This document shows positions 15,998 to 25,100 of a DNA stretch of 35,887 bases, in pieces (position 1 is the stretch's first letter; every line of letters starts with the position of its first letter). A program made the translations under genes and the position numbers. The notes under the pieces were generated by a model that was not told where the DNA came from, did no database searches, and saw nothing but the letters and a program-made list of their open reading frames with translations. The stretch lies in NCBI GenBank assembly GCA_041946685.1, contig JBHGAV010000046.1, forward strand, positions 1 through 35,887. The letters are read 5' to 3'. This stretch comes from JBHGAV01 sp041946685 (GTDB taxonomy: Bacteria > Acidobacteriota > Terriglobia > Bryobacterales > Bryobacteraceae).

Positions 15998-17940
15998 GCG
16001 GCCGGTTCCGATGTGCGGGCGCCCTCCAGCCAGTTGCCGTTGCGGTACCGGTCCGCTCTCCCGGTCAGGAACAGGTCACCCCATACCTGGAGGTTGAGCA
16101 AGCGCCAGATGCGGTCCGTCGCGTCTTCGGCGCCTTTCTGGTGCCGTTCAAGCAGGCCATCCAGTTCGGAGCGCTCCGTGTAGGCGGCGACCAGTCCGTC
16201 CCGGTCTCGGAGACGGTCATACAGCGGCTTTGCTCTCGGCTCCAACAGCCACCTGCGCAAGGGCGTCGGGAAGCCCATCTTCTTGCGGTGGATGATCTCG
16301 TGGGGCAACAGATCCTCAACCGCCCTCTTCAGGATGTACTTGCCCACCCCGCCGCGGATCTTCAGGCGGTCCGGAACTTGAGTGGAGAACTCGACGAAAG
16401 GATGATCCAGAAAAGGAACGCGGCTCTCGATCGAACAGGCCATGCTCATCTGGTCTTGCTTCATGAGCAGTTCCTGGAGGTACGTCTTCTGGTCCGTGTA
16501 AAGCAGGCGGCCGAGCGGCGACCGCCCCTCGGACGCGTTCCAATGGTGCAGATAACCGGCGTAGACACTCGCCGCCTCTTCCCTCCGAAACACGCGCCGC
16601 TGCTCCTCGGCCGGAAATGCGCAGTAGAAATTATCCAGATAGAGCGCCTCCAGGCCCCCGTCACGGCCCAGGACTGTGTGCTGGAGCTTGCGCCGCAGTG
16701 TGCCCGAGATCAGCCGCGACGCTGCAATCCGATCCCGCAGCCAGGCGCGCACCCCGGCGGGCACCAAGGCGTATCGCCTCATCCAATCCTGATTTGCCCG
16801 ATACAGGTCGTAGCGGCGGTATCCGCCGAACAGCTCGTCGCTGCCTTCGCCCGTCAGTACGACCTTGACGTGTTGCGCCGCCAGCTTCGCGACGAAATAC
16901 AGCGAGACGCTCGAAGGCCATGTGATCGGCTCGTCCTCGTGCCATACGAGCTTGGGAAGGGCTCCGAAAAACTCCTCCATGCCGACGACAACGTCGCGGT
17001 GATGCGTGCCGATCTTTGCCGCCACCTGCCTGGCGTATTCGAGCTCGCTGAACGCGGCTTCCCGGTAACCGACGGCGAACGTCTCGACGGGGGTCGTGAC
17101 CAGCCGCTTCATGATGGCCGCAATGGCGCTGGAATCCACGCCGCCGCTAAGGAACATCCCCAGCGGAACGTCGCTCATCAGGCGCAACTGAACGGTCTCT
17201 TCCAGGCGGCTGCGGCACTCCCGGATCCACTCCTCTTCGGACCGCTCCACTGTTACCGGCTGCGGAGGCTCCCAATAGCGCCGTATCTCCAGTTCCGGCC
17301 GGTCGCCATCCGCGCGAAGCACAAGGTGGTGCCCGGGCGGCAACCGCCGGATGCCGCGGAACAGAGTTGAGTCGCCGCTCGTGTAGCCGAATCCGAGGTA
17401 TTCGGGCAGCAGCGAGTCATCGAGGGCGGCCGATACCTCGGGATGCTCGAGCAACGCCTTGATTTCGGAGCCGAACAGAAAAGTGCTGCCGTCCCAGCGG
17501 TAGTAGAAGGGCTTGATACCCAGCCGGTCGCGGGCGCAGAACAGAGTCCTGCTCTTCCGGTCCCAGAGCGCGAACGCGAACATCCCGCGAAAGCGGGTTA
17601 CGCAGTCCGGCCCGTACTCCTCGTAGGCGTGGAGGATGGACTCCGTGTCGGAGCGCGTCCTGTAAACGTGCCCCTTGCTCTTCAGATGTTCCCGCAGGTC
17701 GGCGTGGTTGAAGATCTCGCCGTTATACACCACCCAATGACTGCCGTCCTCGTTCGTGATCGGCTGCCGCCCTGTGGGGAGGTCGATGATGCTCAGACGG
17801 CGGTGCCCGAGCCCCACGATCCCGTCATGATAATGGCCCTCGTCGTCCGGGCCTCGGTGGCGGAGAATCTCCGTCATCCGCTCCAGCGTCTGCGGGGCGG
17901 GTGGTCTGGAGGCGGTCAAGAAGCCGGCGATTCCGCACAT
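15994..17940 (-). CDS. Asparagine synthase-like glutamine amidotransferase (second copy, XrtA-locus type)
   Basis: A 648-residue protein with Cys2 nucleophile (MCGIAGF), GHRRLSIID (45-53), the PP-loop SGGVDSS (265-271) and an intact TGEGSDELFGGY (363-374). It closely resembles the amidotransferases described beside exosortase A (PEP-CTERM) exopolysaccharide genes. The reaction is presumed to be glutamine-dependent, ATP-driven amidation of a carboxylate, perhaps a uronic acid in the polymer repeat. It has its own extended -10 promoter and is translated with the GT4 gene that follows. The conserved synthetase motif here contrasts with the altered GDGGDD of the first copy. Confidence 0.92.
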   Translation of the reverse strand: MCGIAGFLTASRPPAPQTLERMTEILRHRGPDDEGHYHDGIVGLGHRRLSIIDLPTGRQPITNEDGSHWVVYNGEIFNHADLREHLKSKGHVYRTRSDTESILHAYEEYGPDCVTRFRGMFAFALWDRKSRTLFCARDRLGIKPFYYRWDGSTFLFGSEIKALLEHPEVSAALDDSLLPEYLGFGYTSGDSTLFRGIRRLPPGHHLVLRADGDRPELEIRRYWEPPQPVTVERSEEEWIRECRSRLEETVQLRLMSDVPLGMFLSGGVDSSAIAAIMKRLVTTPVETFAVGYREAAFSELEYARQVAAKIGTHHRDVVVGMEEFFGALPKLVWHEDEPITWPSSVSLYFVAKLAAQHVKVVLTGEGSDELFGGYRRYDLYRANQDWMRRYALVPAGVRAWLRDRIAASRLISGTLRRKLQHTVLGRDGGLEALYLDNFYCAFPAEEQRRVFRREEAASVYAGYLHHWNASEGRSPLGRLLYTDQKTYLQELLMKQDQMSMACSIESRVPFLDHPFVEFSTQVPDRLKIRGGVGKYILKRAVEDLLPHEIIHRKKMGFPTPLRRWLLEPRAKPLYDRLRDRDGLVAAYTERSELDGLLERHQKGAEDATDRIWRLLNLQVWGDLFLTGRADRYRNGNWLEGARTSEPAA

Positions 17941-17962
17941 GAAGGGCGCGCAACGTCACTTT

Positions 17963-17971
17963 ACTATAGCA
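17963..17971 (-). promoter_or_regulatory. Extended -10 promoter for the second amidotransferase/GT4 pair
   Basis: On the minus strand TGC is followed by TATAGT, a TGn extended -10. It ends 22 bases before ATG 17940, in the 75-base gap after the beta-helix gene. A weak CTGTCC lies about where a -35 would be. No clear Shine-Dalgarno before the ATG. Confidence 0.45.
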
Positions 17972-18015
17972 AGGCGGCCGGTGTGGACAGCCGGGAGTCC
18001 GCTGCGGCTTCCCTC

Positions 18016-21000
18016 TCAGTGGGCGATGGAGACCCCTGGGGAGCCTGTTGTCACGATCGCCTGGCTGGCGTCGCGGAATACCACTCGGTGGAATACGGCC
18101 TGGCCGCCGGTCGCGGGTATGGACACGGTGCAGCCTTCGGCGCAGCTCACCGGATCGGTTGCCGTGCCCAGGCTTCGCGTGGGCCCATATTCCACCAGCG
18201 CCTCGGCAATCTGCCGGTTGGCCGGCGGCTTCACGTAAATCGGAAGGACTGTCGGCGAGCCCAGGCCGGCCTGCGTCCAGAACGCGCCGGCTGGCTGGTG
18301 TGTGGCGCACATGATCCGGTAATCGTAGCGTGTGGCGGGCGTCAGCAGCGGTAGAGCCACCTGCCGCTGCCGTCCGCCTCCGCCGTCGTTGATTCTCGGC
18401 CCCGTGCCCCAGGCCGCCGATTCGACATACTCTACCGTGCAGGCGCCGCCATCCGGAGCCGTGTATTGAAGGAGCGCGGCGTTCTGACCTACATCCGCTA
18501 CGCGGACGTTCCGTACATAGCCCACGGCAGTCTCCAGATCCCCGTACTGCGCCCCGATGTCGCGGTTGTCCGATGCCGCCAGGCCGCCTCCCCCCCTGTA
18601 GGGGCTGCTGCTGCTCAGCCGAAAGTAGTTGTTGTCGGGATCCTGGAAGCCGACCGCCGACACTCGCGCTCCGTACGTCGAGCCCGTGGGCCAGTGATTT
18701 CCGGCCGGGTAGATGGCGGATTTGGCCTGCGGATCCAGCAAGTCGGTGCTGGAACTCGAGCAGTTACTTGAGAAATTGCAGCCGGCCACGATCACATTGT
18801 GATCGAAGGTCCAGGCTGGCGTATCCGGGATGCGCAATACCGCGGCATCTAGTGCTGCCGTGCCCTCCAGGCCGGCTGTGATTGGTGGGACTCCTGGTGA
18901 GTCGGTGAAGTCGTTCTGCGTCATCACTCCTCCCCCCCAGGTGTCCTTGTGGTAGGAGAAAATGTTGTCGACAACGGTCAATCCCTCCATCCAGTTGTCG
19001 GTGAGCTTCAGCAGGTGCGGCTGGAAGCCGCGCACGTCGTGGAACGTGTTGTGGCGGATGGTATAGTCCTCTCCGCCGGAGGTAAGGAGCAGCGACATTC
19101 CCCGGATGGCGCCGTCCCACGGCGTCGCCGCGAACCAGAACTGGGAGTTGTCGTAGGCGTTCGCCCTGCACACGTTGTTCTCGATCAATACCCTTCGGGT
19201 GAGCATGGTCTGCTCGTACCACGGTTCGGTGCCGCTGATCCAGATGCAACTCGGATTGTTCAGCATCACGTTGTTGCGCACCGTAATGTCGCTCATTCCG
19301 CTGTAGGCCGTGATGGCGTTGTTCCTCGTGGCGATGTATACCGCGGCGCCGGCCACGCCGCGCACGCCCGCCCAGCTATCGAGGAACTCGTTCGACTCGA
19401 TCTTCACCCGGAACCCCTGCTTCAATTCGAGATGCTGCCGGGGTACCCCCACCCGGTTGCTGTCGCCCTCCCTGTGAGCGAAGAGTTCTGGGTTGTACTG
19501 GAAGGTATTTCGCGTGACCTCGATGTCGGATGCGACTCCGCCGGTAAAGTTGTAGGGATACTGCTCCAGCATGAATCCGATCCCGGTCGCTCCGATGTAG
19601 TTGTTGCGAACCACGAATTTGTAGACTTCCTCGAGGTAGATCCCGGCGCCCCCTTCCCACGCCCCCATGTCGCTGGCGTCCTGCATGTCCCAGGTCGCGC
19701 CGGTCGGCGTCCCGCCGCTTGTCAGGAACTGCCCGCCCGTGATAGCCGTGTTCCCGTAATCATCGATGGGCATCAGCTTGAACGCCTGGTTGGGCACGTA
19801 TAGCGTCGGATCGTAGGACGCCTCGCATCCCGTGCACTGCACGGTCAGATTCGAGGCGACATCGTGGACGAAGTGAACCGAACCGTTGCGCTCCACATAC
19901 AGGCGAAAGTGTCCGGAGCCGGAGCCGGCCAGAGTCACGGAAAACTCGTTCACCGTCACGGCGGCGTTGCCTAGATAGGCTGTGCCCGCGCTGTATCGGT
20001 TCACTCTGGGGCCGAGGTGCGTGACCGAGACTCCCACCTGGTAGGCCTTCCAGGTGTCGATGTTGTCAAGTCGGGAGTTGATGAATGCGATCCTGTACTG
20101 GCCGTTTCCGCCGAAGTAACCGAGTCTGACCCGGTCCGGGTATCCTCGCCCGTGCAGCCAGCAGCGGTCGAAGACTATGTCGTGCACCGGCAAGGTGAGT
20201 TGAACCAGAACCTGTTGAATGGTGGACTTGACGTCATTCTCCGCGGCTCTGGGCGAGTGCGTAAACTGGATTCCGACGAAGCGATAGTGGTGCGCCGGTG
20301 TCCCGGTGGGGTCGGCCAGCAGCGCACCGGCATCCGTCGTAGCTTCGATGGTCGCCATTTGCGACTCGTCTTGGGGGGTGATCCGTATCCCCGGCGGGGG
20401 CAGCGTCCCGCCGCTGCGAACAATGACCCACCCGCTGCCGCTCTTCGGGTAGAGCGAGAAACGCCCTCCGGCCGGCGTGTAGCACCGACTGCCTGCGGGG
20501 ATCACGACCTCGACGGTTTGATTGTTGTAGGTCGCCCCGGCGGCTTCGATCAGCCGTTGCTGCAAGTCTGAGCAGCCGGAACTGACGTTGAGCGTGGCGT
20601 CGACGGCAGGGTAGTCTAGATCGAAATCACTCAACTCCGGCGGATGCGGCAATTCGGGGTGAGACGCCGGCTCGGGAAGCGTCGTGAAGCGAACCTGCGG
20701 GTCCGATTCTCCGCAGGTCACGCATTGGTTCAGGCTGTCGCACGACAGCGGGCAGGCAACGTACTCCGTCTCCGGCACGAGCCCCGTGATGTTCATGAAC
20801 TGTTCCGTGGAGTAGTGATCGCGACGGCTGGTTTTGTAACGATACATCCGGTTTGCGTCCCAGTATGCCGCCGTGTCGAAGGCCACCTGCCGGCTGCCTG
20901 CCGGGGAGTTCTCCCAACGGATGCGGGCGGCCGAGTGCGACACCGAATCCACCATCACGTTGCTGATCACCGGTTGTGCAGAAGCAATCTGGACGCAGGC

Positions 21001-21066
21001 AAGCGCGGCCAAGGCCGCCAGAAGAATACGCGGCGTCGATTCGCGGTTCATGTCTCCCGTGGTCAT
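18016..21066 (-). CDS. Secreted right-handed parallel beta-helix protein with fibronectin-like ends (paralogue A)
   Basis: A 1016-residue exported protein. A signal peptide (RILLAALAALACVQIASAQ) is followed by an FN3-like module (VMVDSVSHSAARIRWENS to the VRFTTLPEP boundary). The long central region then carries regular beta-helix coils with Asn at the turns: VVRNNYI, VTRNTF, IESNEF, VRNNVM, IENNVC, IRHNTF, VVDNIF, FDHNVI. A second FN3-like region ends the protein. The fold is that of pectate lyases, tailspikes and carbohydrate-binding surface proteins; no catalytic set can be named. ATG 21066 is chosen because GAGG sits 7 bases upstream, overlapping the stop of the preceding gene; ATG 21051 is the alternative. 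It is about as long as the shared part of paralogue B. Confidence 0.75.
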   Translation of the reverse strand: MTTGDMNRESTPRILLAALAALACVQIASAQPVISNVMVDSVSHSAARIRWENSPAGSRQVAFDTAAYWDANRMYRYKTSRRDHYSTEQFMNITGLVPETEYVACPLSCDSLNQCVTCGESDPQVRFTTLPEPASHPELPHPPELSDFDLDYPAVDATLNVSSGCSDLQQRLIEAAGATYNNQTVEVVIPAGSRCYTPAGGRFSLYPKSGSGWVIVRSGGTLPPPGIRITPQDESQMATIEATTDAGALLADPTGTPAHHYRFVGIQFTHSPRAAENDVKSTIQQVLVQLTLPVHDIVFDRCWLHGRGYPDRVRLGYFGGNGQYRIAFINSRLDNIDTWKAYQVGVSVTHLGPRVNRYSAGTAYLGNAAVTVNEFSVTLAGSGSGHFRLYVERNGSVHFVHDVASNLTVQCTGCEASYDPTLYVPNQAFKLMPIDDYGNTAITGGQFLTSGGTPTGATWDMQDASDMGAWEGGAGIYLEEVYKFVVRNNYIGATGIGFMLEQYPYNFTGGVASDIEVTRNTFQYNPELFAHREGDSNRVGVPRQHLELKQGFRVKIESNEFLDSWAGVRGVAGAAVYIATRNNAITAYSGMSDITVRNNVMLNNPSCIWISGTEPWYEQTMLTRRVLIENNVCRANAYDNSQFWFAATPWDGAIRGMSLLLTSGGEDYTIRHNTFHDVRGFQPHLLKLTDNWMEGLTVVDNIFSYHKDTWGGGVMTQNDFTDSPGVPPITAGLEGTAALDAAVLRIPDTPAWTFDHNVIVAGCNFSSNCSSSSTDLLDPQAKSAIYPAGNHWPTGSTYGARVSAVGFQDPDNNYFRLSSSSPYRGGGGLAASDNRDIGAQYGDLETAVGYVRNVRVADVGQNAALLQYTAPDGGACTVEYVESAAWGTGPRINDGGGGRQRQVALPLLTPATRYDYRIMCATHQPAGAFWTQAGLGSPTVLPIYVKPPANRQIAEALVEYGPTRSLGTATDPVSCAEGCTVSIPATGGQAVFHRVVFRDASQAIVTTGSPGVSIAH

Positions 21067-21075
21067 AAGGCTGCC

Positions 21076-21882
21076 TCAGAATCCTCGGACGATGGTTGCC
21101 CGGTAGGTTGTATTCGGCGGATCCACCTCGATGGCTGAGAGGTTACACAGGCGCAGGGAGACTTCATTCACCGTGGTCACTTGAGCCATCCCGATCAGGC
21201 CGCTCGAAAGCGGAGGCCAGCCGGCCGCCACCGCATCTCCGATTGCGGCGCCCACCAGGGGAAGGCTCATCTCCTGGCAGGATGCAGCCTCTATGGCCGG
21301 GAAGTCGAGGATCGCCGTGCCGGTCAGGAAAGTCGGCACCACGGCAGTGTCCACGGACACCTGCTTGGGCGAAGCGCCGCTTACCGTAATCCCCACCCCC
21401 GGTATTACTGTGTCGCCGCCCGATGCCCCGCTGGACGCGCTCCACTGGTAGCCGTCGAACACCTTCAGCTTGTAGGAGTCGGTAGCATCCACGGCAAGAT
21501 CCCCGGCCAATCCGCCGCTCGGCAACAGTGCCGGGAGCAGCCGCAGGCCGGCCGTTGTGCTGCTGGGCTGGAAGGTCTGCCGCGCGCCGCCGGAGAAGGT
21601 GGTGGGCTGTGTGTAATCCACCGCATTCGGGGTCTGCTGAGTCCAGGTGTTCGTGGCGGTGCACCAGTACAACCCGCGGCCGGCGTCGGCGTTGCTCTTG
21701 AGGAATGCTTCCCCCGTCGCGCATGTGGACGGCAAGTTCACGCCGGTCTTCACCGGCTTGGTGAAAGATGCTGCGGTGAAGTCCACGGTCTTGCTCTGCC
21801 CCCGCAGGTCGATCTTGGTCTGCCCCTCCAGCCACGACACCGCCAGAAGAACGGGCACTATTGTTTTCACTATCGTGCGCAT
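21076..21882 (-). CDS. Small secreted protein, KIDLRGQSK-VDF type, function unknown
   Basis: About 268 residues. An N-terminal hydrophobic signal (TIVKTIVPVLLAVSWLEG) is followed by TKIDLRGQSKTVDF, a segment with LPSTCATGEAFLKSN and GLYWCTATNTWTQQ, a Ser/Gly-rich middle and a C-terminal ETASC-like to NTTYRATIVRGF beta-rich end. I recall many such proteins in Solibacter-type Acidobacteria, with some likeness to phage tail-fibre or shaft repeats, but no function is known to me. ATG 21882 begins the signal peptide; ATG 21909 with GGGAGA before it is possible. Its stop overlaps the Shine-Dalgarno of the beta-helix gene nine bases downstream, so the two are probably made together. Confidence 0.65.
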   Translation of the reverse strand: MRTIVKTIVPVLLAVSWLEGQTKIDLRGQSKTVDFTAASFTKPVKTGVNLPSTCATGEAFLKSNADAGRGLYWCTATNTWTQQTPNAVDYTQPTTFSGGARQTFQPSSTTAGLRLLPALLPSGGLAGDLAVDATDSYKLKVFDGYQWSASSGASGGDTVIPGVGITVSGASPKQVSVDTAVVPTFLTGTAILDFPAIEAASCQEMSLPLVGAAIGDAVAAGWPPLSSGLIGMAQVTTVNEVSLRLCNLSAIEVDPPNTTYRATIVRGF

Positions 21883-22040
21883 GGTCGCGAGTCTCGCCTC
21901 CGAGCCCATTCTCCCAGGCACCTCCCGGATGCACCCTGGCATGACCCCGCCAAGTGCTAGAGAACAGAGAGCATGATTTTCCGGCCTTTTCGTGACTGGC
22001 CGTCGAGGGAATCGCATCCCGGGCAGGAAAGGCCCGCTAG

Positions 22041-22070
22041 TTGCGGACGCAGCAGGAGGAGGGGTAGGAT
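22041..22070 (+). promoter_or_regulatory. Candidate promoter for beta-helix paralogue B
   Basis: TTGCGG (22041-22046), an 18-base spacer, and TAGGAT (22065-22070), followed after 31 bases by ATG 22102 with GGAG in front. It lies in the 219-base divergent gap between the two secreted-protein transcription units; no equally good promoter was seen for the minus strand. Confidence 0.35.
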
Positions 22071-22101
22071 TACGCTAGCGTGGGGAGCGCTGCAGGAGCG
22101 C

Positions 22102-25100
22102 ATGGTTGGCATTCGAGTGGGGAAAACTTGCCTGCGGTTTGCAGTGAACAGCATGTGTGGCGCGGCGCTCGTTCTGGCGTGCCTGGGGGGCGTCACCGCC
22201 TGGGCTGCTGCTCCCATCCTGAGCGGCGAGAGAGTGGACAACATCAGCCACTCGACCGCTCGCGTCGTATGGGCTGCGGATCAGAAGACCAGCATGCAGG
22301 TCAGGTTCGACACGTTGGCATGGTGGACGAGCAACGGCCGATACCGTTACCACACCATTACGAGCGGCGGGCGCGGGGACACGCCGCGAGCCTTCAACCT
22401 TAGCGGTCTGGCTCCGGCGACCGACTATGTGGCCGCGCCTTACTCCTGCAACTCAAACTCGGAATGCACGCTGGGCCGCCAAGTGCGATTCACCACCCTC
22501 CCCGAGCCGTCTCCGCACCCGGCTTTGCCCGCGCCGCCGGACCTGCATGACTTCGTTACAGCATATCCCCCCATCGACGCCACACTCCACGTTGCGGCCG
22601 ATTGCTCCGACCTTGACAGCGTGATTGCGACGGCAGCCGGCGCTACTTACCGCAACCAGACCGTCAAGGTGGTTATTCCAAAGGGTGCTGTGTGCGCGAC
22701 TGGGAACGGACGATTTCTCCTCAAACAGAAGGCCGGCACCGGCTGGATTGTCCTCCAATCGGGAGGTGTGCTTCCCGCCGAGGGCACGCGAGTGGCCGCG
22801 GAGGATGCCCCGGAAATGGCAACCATCCGCGTTGATAACGCCAACTTCGGCGCCTTTGTGGATGATGATGCCGGAGCGCCCGTTCACAACTACCGCTTCG
22901 TCGGCATACTGTTCACGCACAGGGCCTTCGGCTCGGAAAGCGACATTAAGACCCAGTTGGCCCCATACCTGGTGCAATTCTCGCAGCCGGTGTACAACAT
23001 GATTTTTGACCGCTGCTATTTCCGGGGCCGGGGGTATCCAGATCGGCTAAGGGGAGCGTATTACGGGGACGGCGGCCAGCATCACATCGCGTTCCTTGAC
23101 TCCCGGTTCGACAACATCGATGCCTGGCGGGCGTATCAGAGCGGCATCGAAGTGTCGCACCAAGCGCCTGCGCGGAACTCCTACAGCGGTGGCAGAGTCT
23201 ACCGTGGAAACGGAGCGGTGACTGTCGGAGCATTCAGTGTGACCCTTGCCGGCACGGGATCCGGCGCTTTCCGGCTGTACGTCTCCCCCGACGGCGCAGT
23301 GACATTCAAGCACAATATCGCCACGCTCAACCCAACGTGCTCGGGCTGCAGCGTTGTCTACGACGCCGGTCTCAGTGTTCCCGACAACTGCTTCAAGTTG
23401 ATGCCCGCTGACGACGGCGGCAACACTGCTATTACTGGCGCCCAGTTCAGGACGGCGAGTGGGCTCGCCACCGGCAAGACGTGGGACGTGCAGGACGGTT
23501 CGGACATAGGGATTTGGGGCGGGAGCATTGCCCTCAACTGGGAAGGACAGGCCTCTAAAGTCCTGGTCCGCAACAACTTCATTCAGGCAAACGGATTCGG
23601 CTTGCTTGCCGAGATGTTCCACGATTCCGCCGATGATGAGCCGTTTCAGGATTTCCTGGTGGAGAAGAACACCTTCCAGCAGAATCCCAAGTGGCTTGCT
23701 CATGCGCCAGGCGACGCCGAGGGTGTCACCGTCCATCGCCAGCACTTGGAGTTCAAAGGTTGTGTCCGGTGCAAGATCGACGGCAACCTGTTCCAGACCT
23801 CGTTTCTTGGGGAGAACGGCGTGCCCGGAGCGGCGATCTACATCTCGGCGCCCAACGGAGACAACACCTATGGCATTGCCTCCAGCGATATCACCATCTC
23901 CAACAACCTCATCACCGATGTGGCCTCCTGCATCTGGGTTACGGGGACGAATTGGAACGAAACGGACGCCCACGTCAACGGTCTCCTGCGTCGGGTGTTG
24001 ATCCAGAACAACGCATGCCGCTCCAATGCATACACGAAGCACCAGTGGTTTCTGAACCACGACACTGCGCCCTGGGGCGGGCACTTTCGAGGGATGGCCC
24101 TCCAGTTTGTTATGGGCGGCGAGGATTTCACGGTCCGGCATAACACGTTCTACGATCAGCACGGGTATCAGTCTGCGTTCAAGATCACGGACCTGTGGAT
24201 CGAAGGCCTGACTGTTCAGGACAACATTTTCACGTTCAACTACGACGACTGGAACTACGGCTTGTCATCGCATCGTGACTACGGGTCGGTGGATAGCGAG
24301 CCGCCTATGGCATCGGACAGGGAAGGCAGGGAGACGCTTGATGGGGCCGTTGTCCGCGGGCCGGGAAACGCCTCCTGGACGTTCGATCATAACGTGCTCG
24401 TGTTTGGCTGTAAGTCGGCCCGGTCCTGTGTGGACAGCACAACCGATCTGGTCGACGTGGGCCGCAAGCTGATGCTCTACCCGGCCGGCAACGTGGCCCC
24501 GTCGGGGAACACGTATGGCGCCCGACTCGACGCAGTCGGCTGGATCAACCGTTCCAAGGACGTGTTCTCATTGGCGGCCTCTTCCCCTTACAAAGGCGCG
24601 GGCACTGGCGGCAGCGACCCAGGCGTGGATTGGAGCGAACTGATGGCCACGGTTGGCGTGTCCGGCACTGCCTCTCCTCCCGTGCTTCCCGCAGACGGGC
24701 CTGGAGTGGCCCTCCTCGGTGTTCCCTTCGCCTTCCAGTTTCTGGCGGCGGGAGGCACGGGGACCCTCACATGGACTTCAACGGAACCGCTTCCCCCCGG
24801 CCTGCAGTTGGACGCGGGGGGACTGCTCAGCGGAACGCCGGAGCAGGCCGGCTCCTTCCCCTTGGGTATCGCCGTCGTGGACTCAGCCAGCTTGGCGGCA
24901 TCGCGGGAATACACCCTCGTCGTGTCGCCGTTGTCCGCTCCGGCGATCTATGTCGCGGGCTTCCCCGACACGCTCGGCCCCGCTGAGCAGCCCCCGTTCG
25001 ACGTCAGACTGGGCGCCGCCTATCCCTTGCCGATCACCGGTACTCTTACCCTTACTTTCACGCCTGACGCGGCATTCCCCGACGATCCGGCGATCCAATT

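Noticed and set aside
15814..17370. Long plus-strand open frame (518 codons) opposite the second amidotransferase
   Set aside because: It mirrors the strongly conserved amidotransferase on the other strand; long antisense frames are expected at this GC content.
22953..23400. Recent tandem duplication at DNA level between the two beta-helix genes
   Set aside because: The proteins align clearly, but the nucleotide sequences are much diverged and the genes are inverted relative to each other, so the duplication is old.
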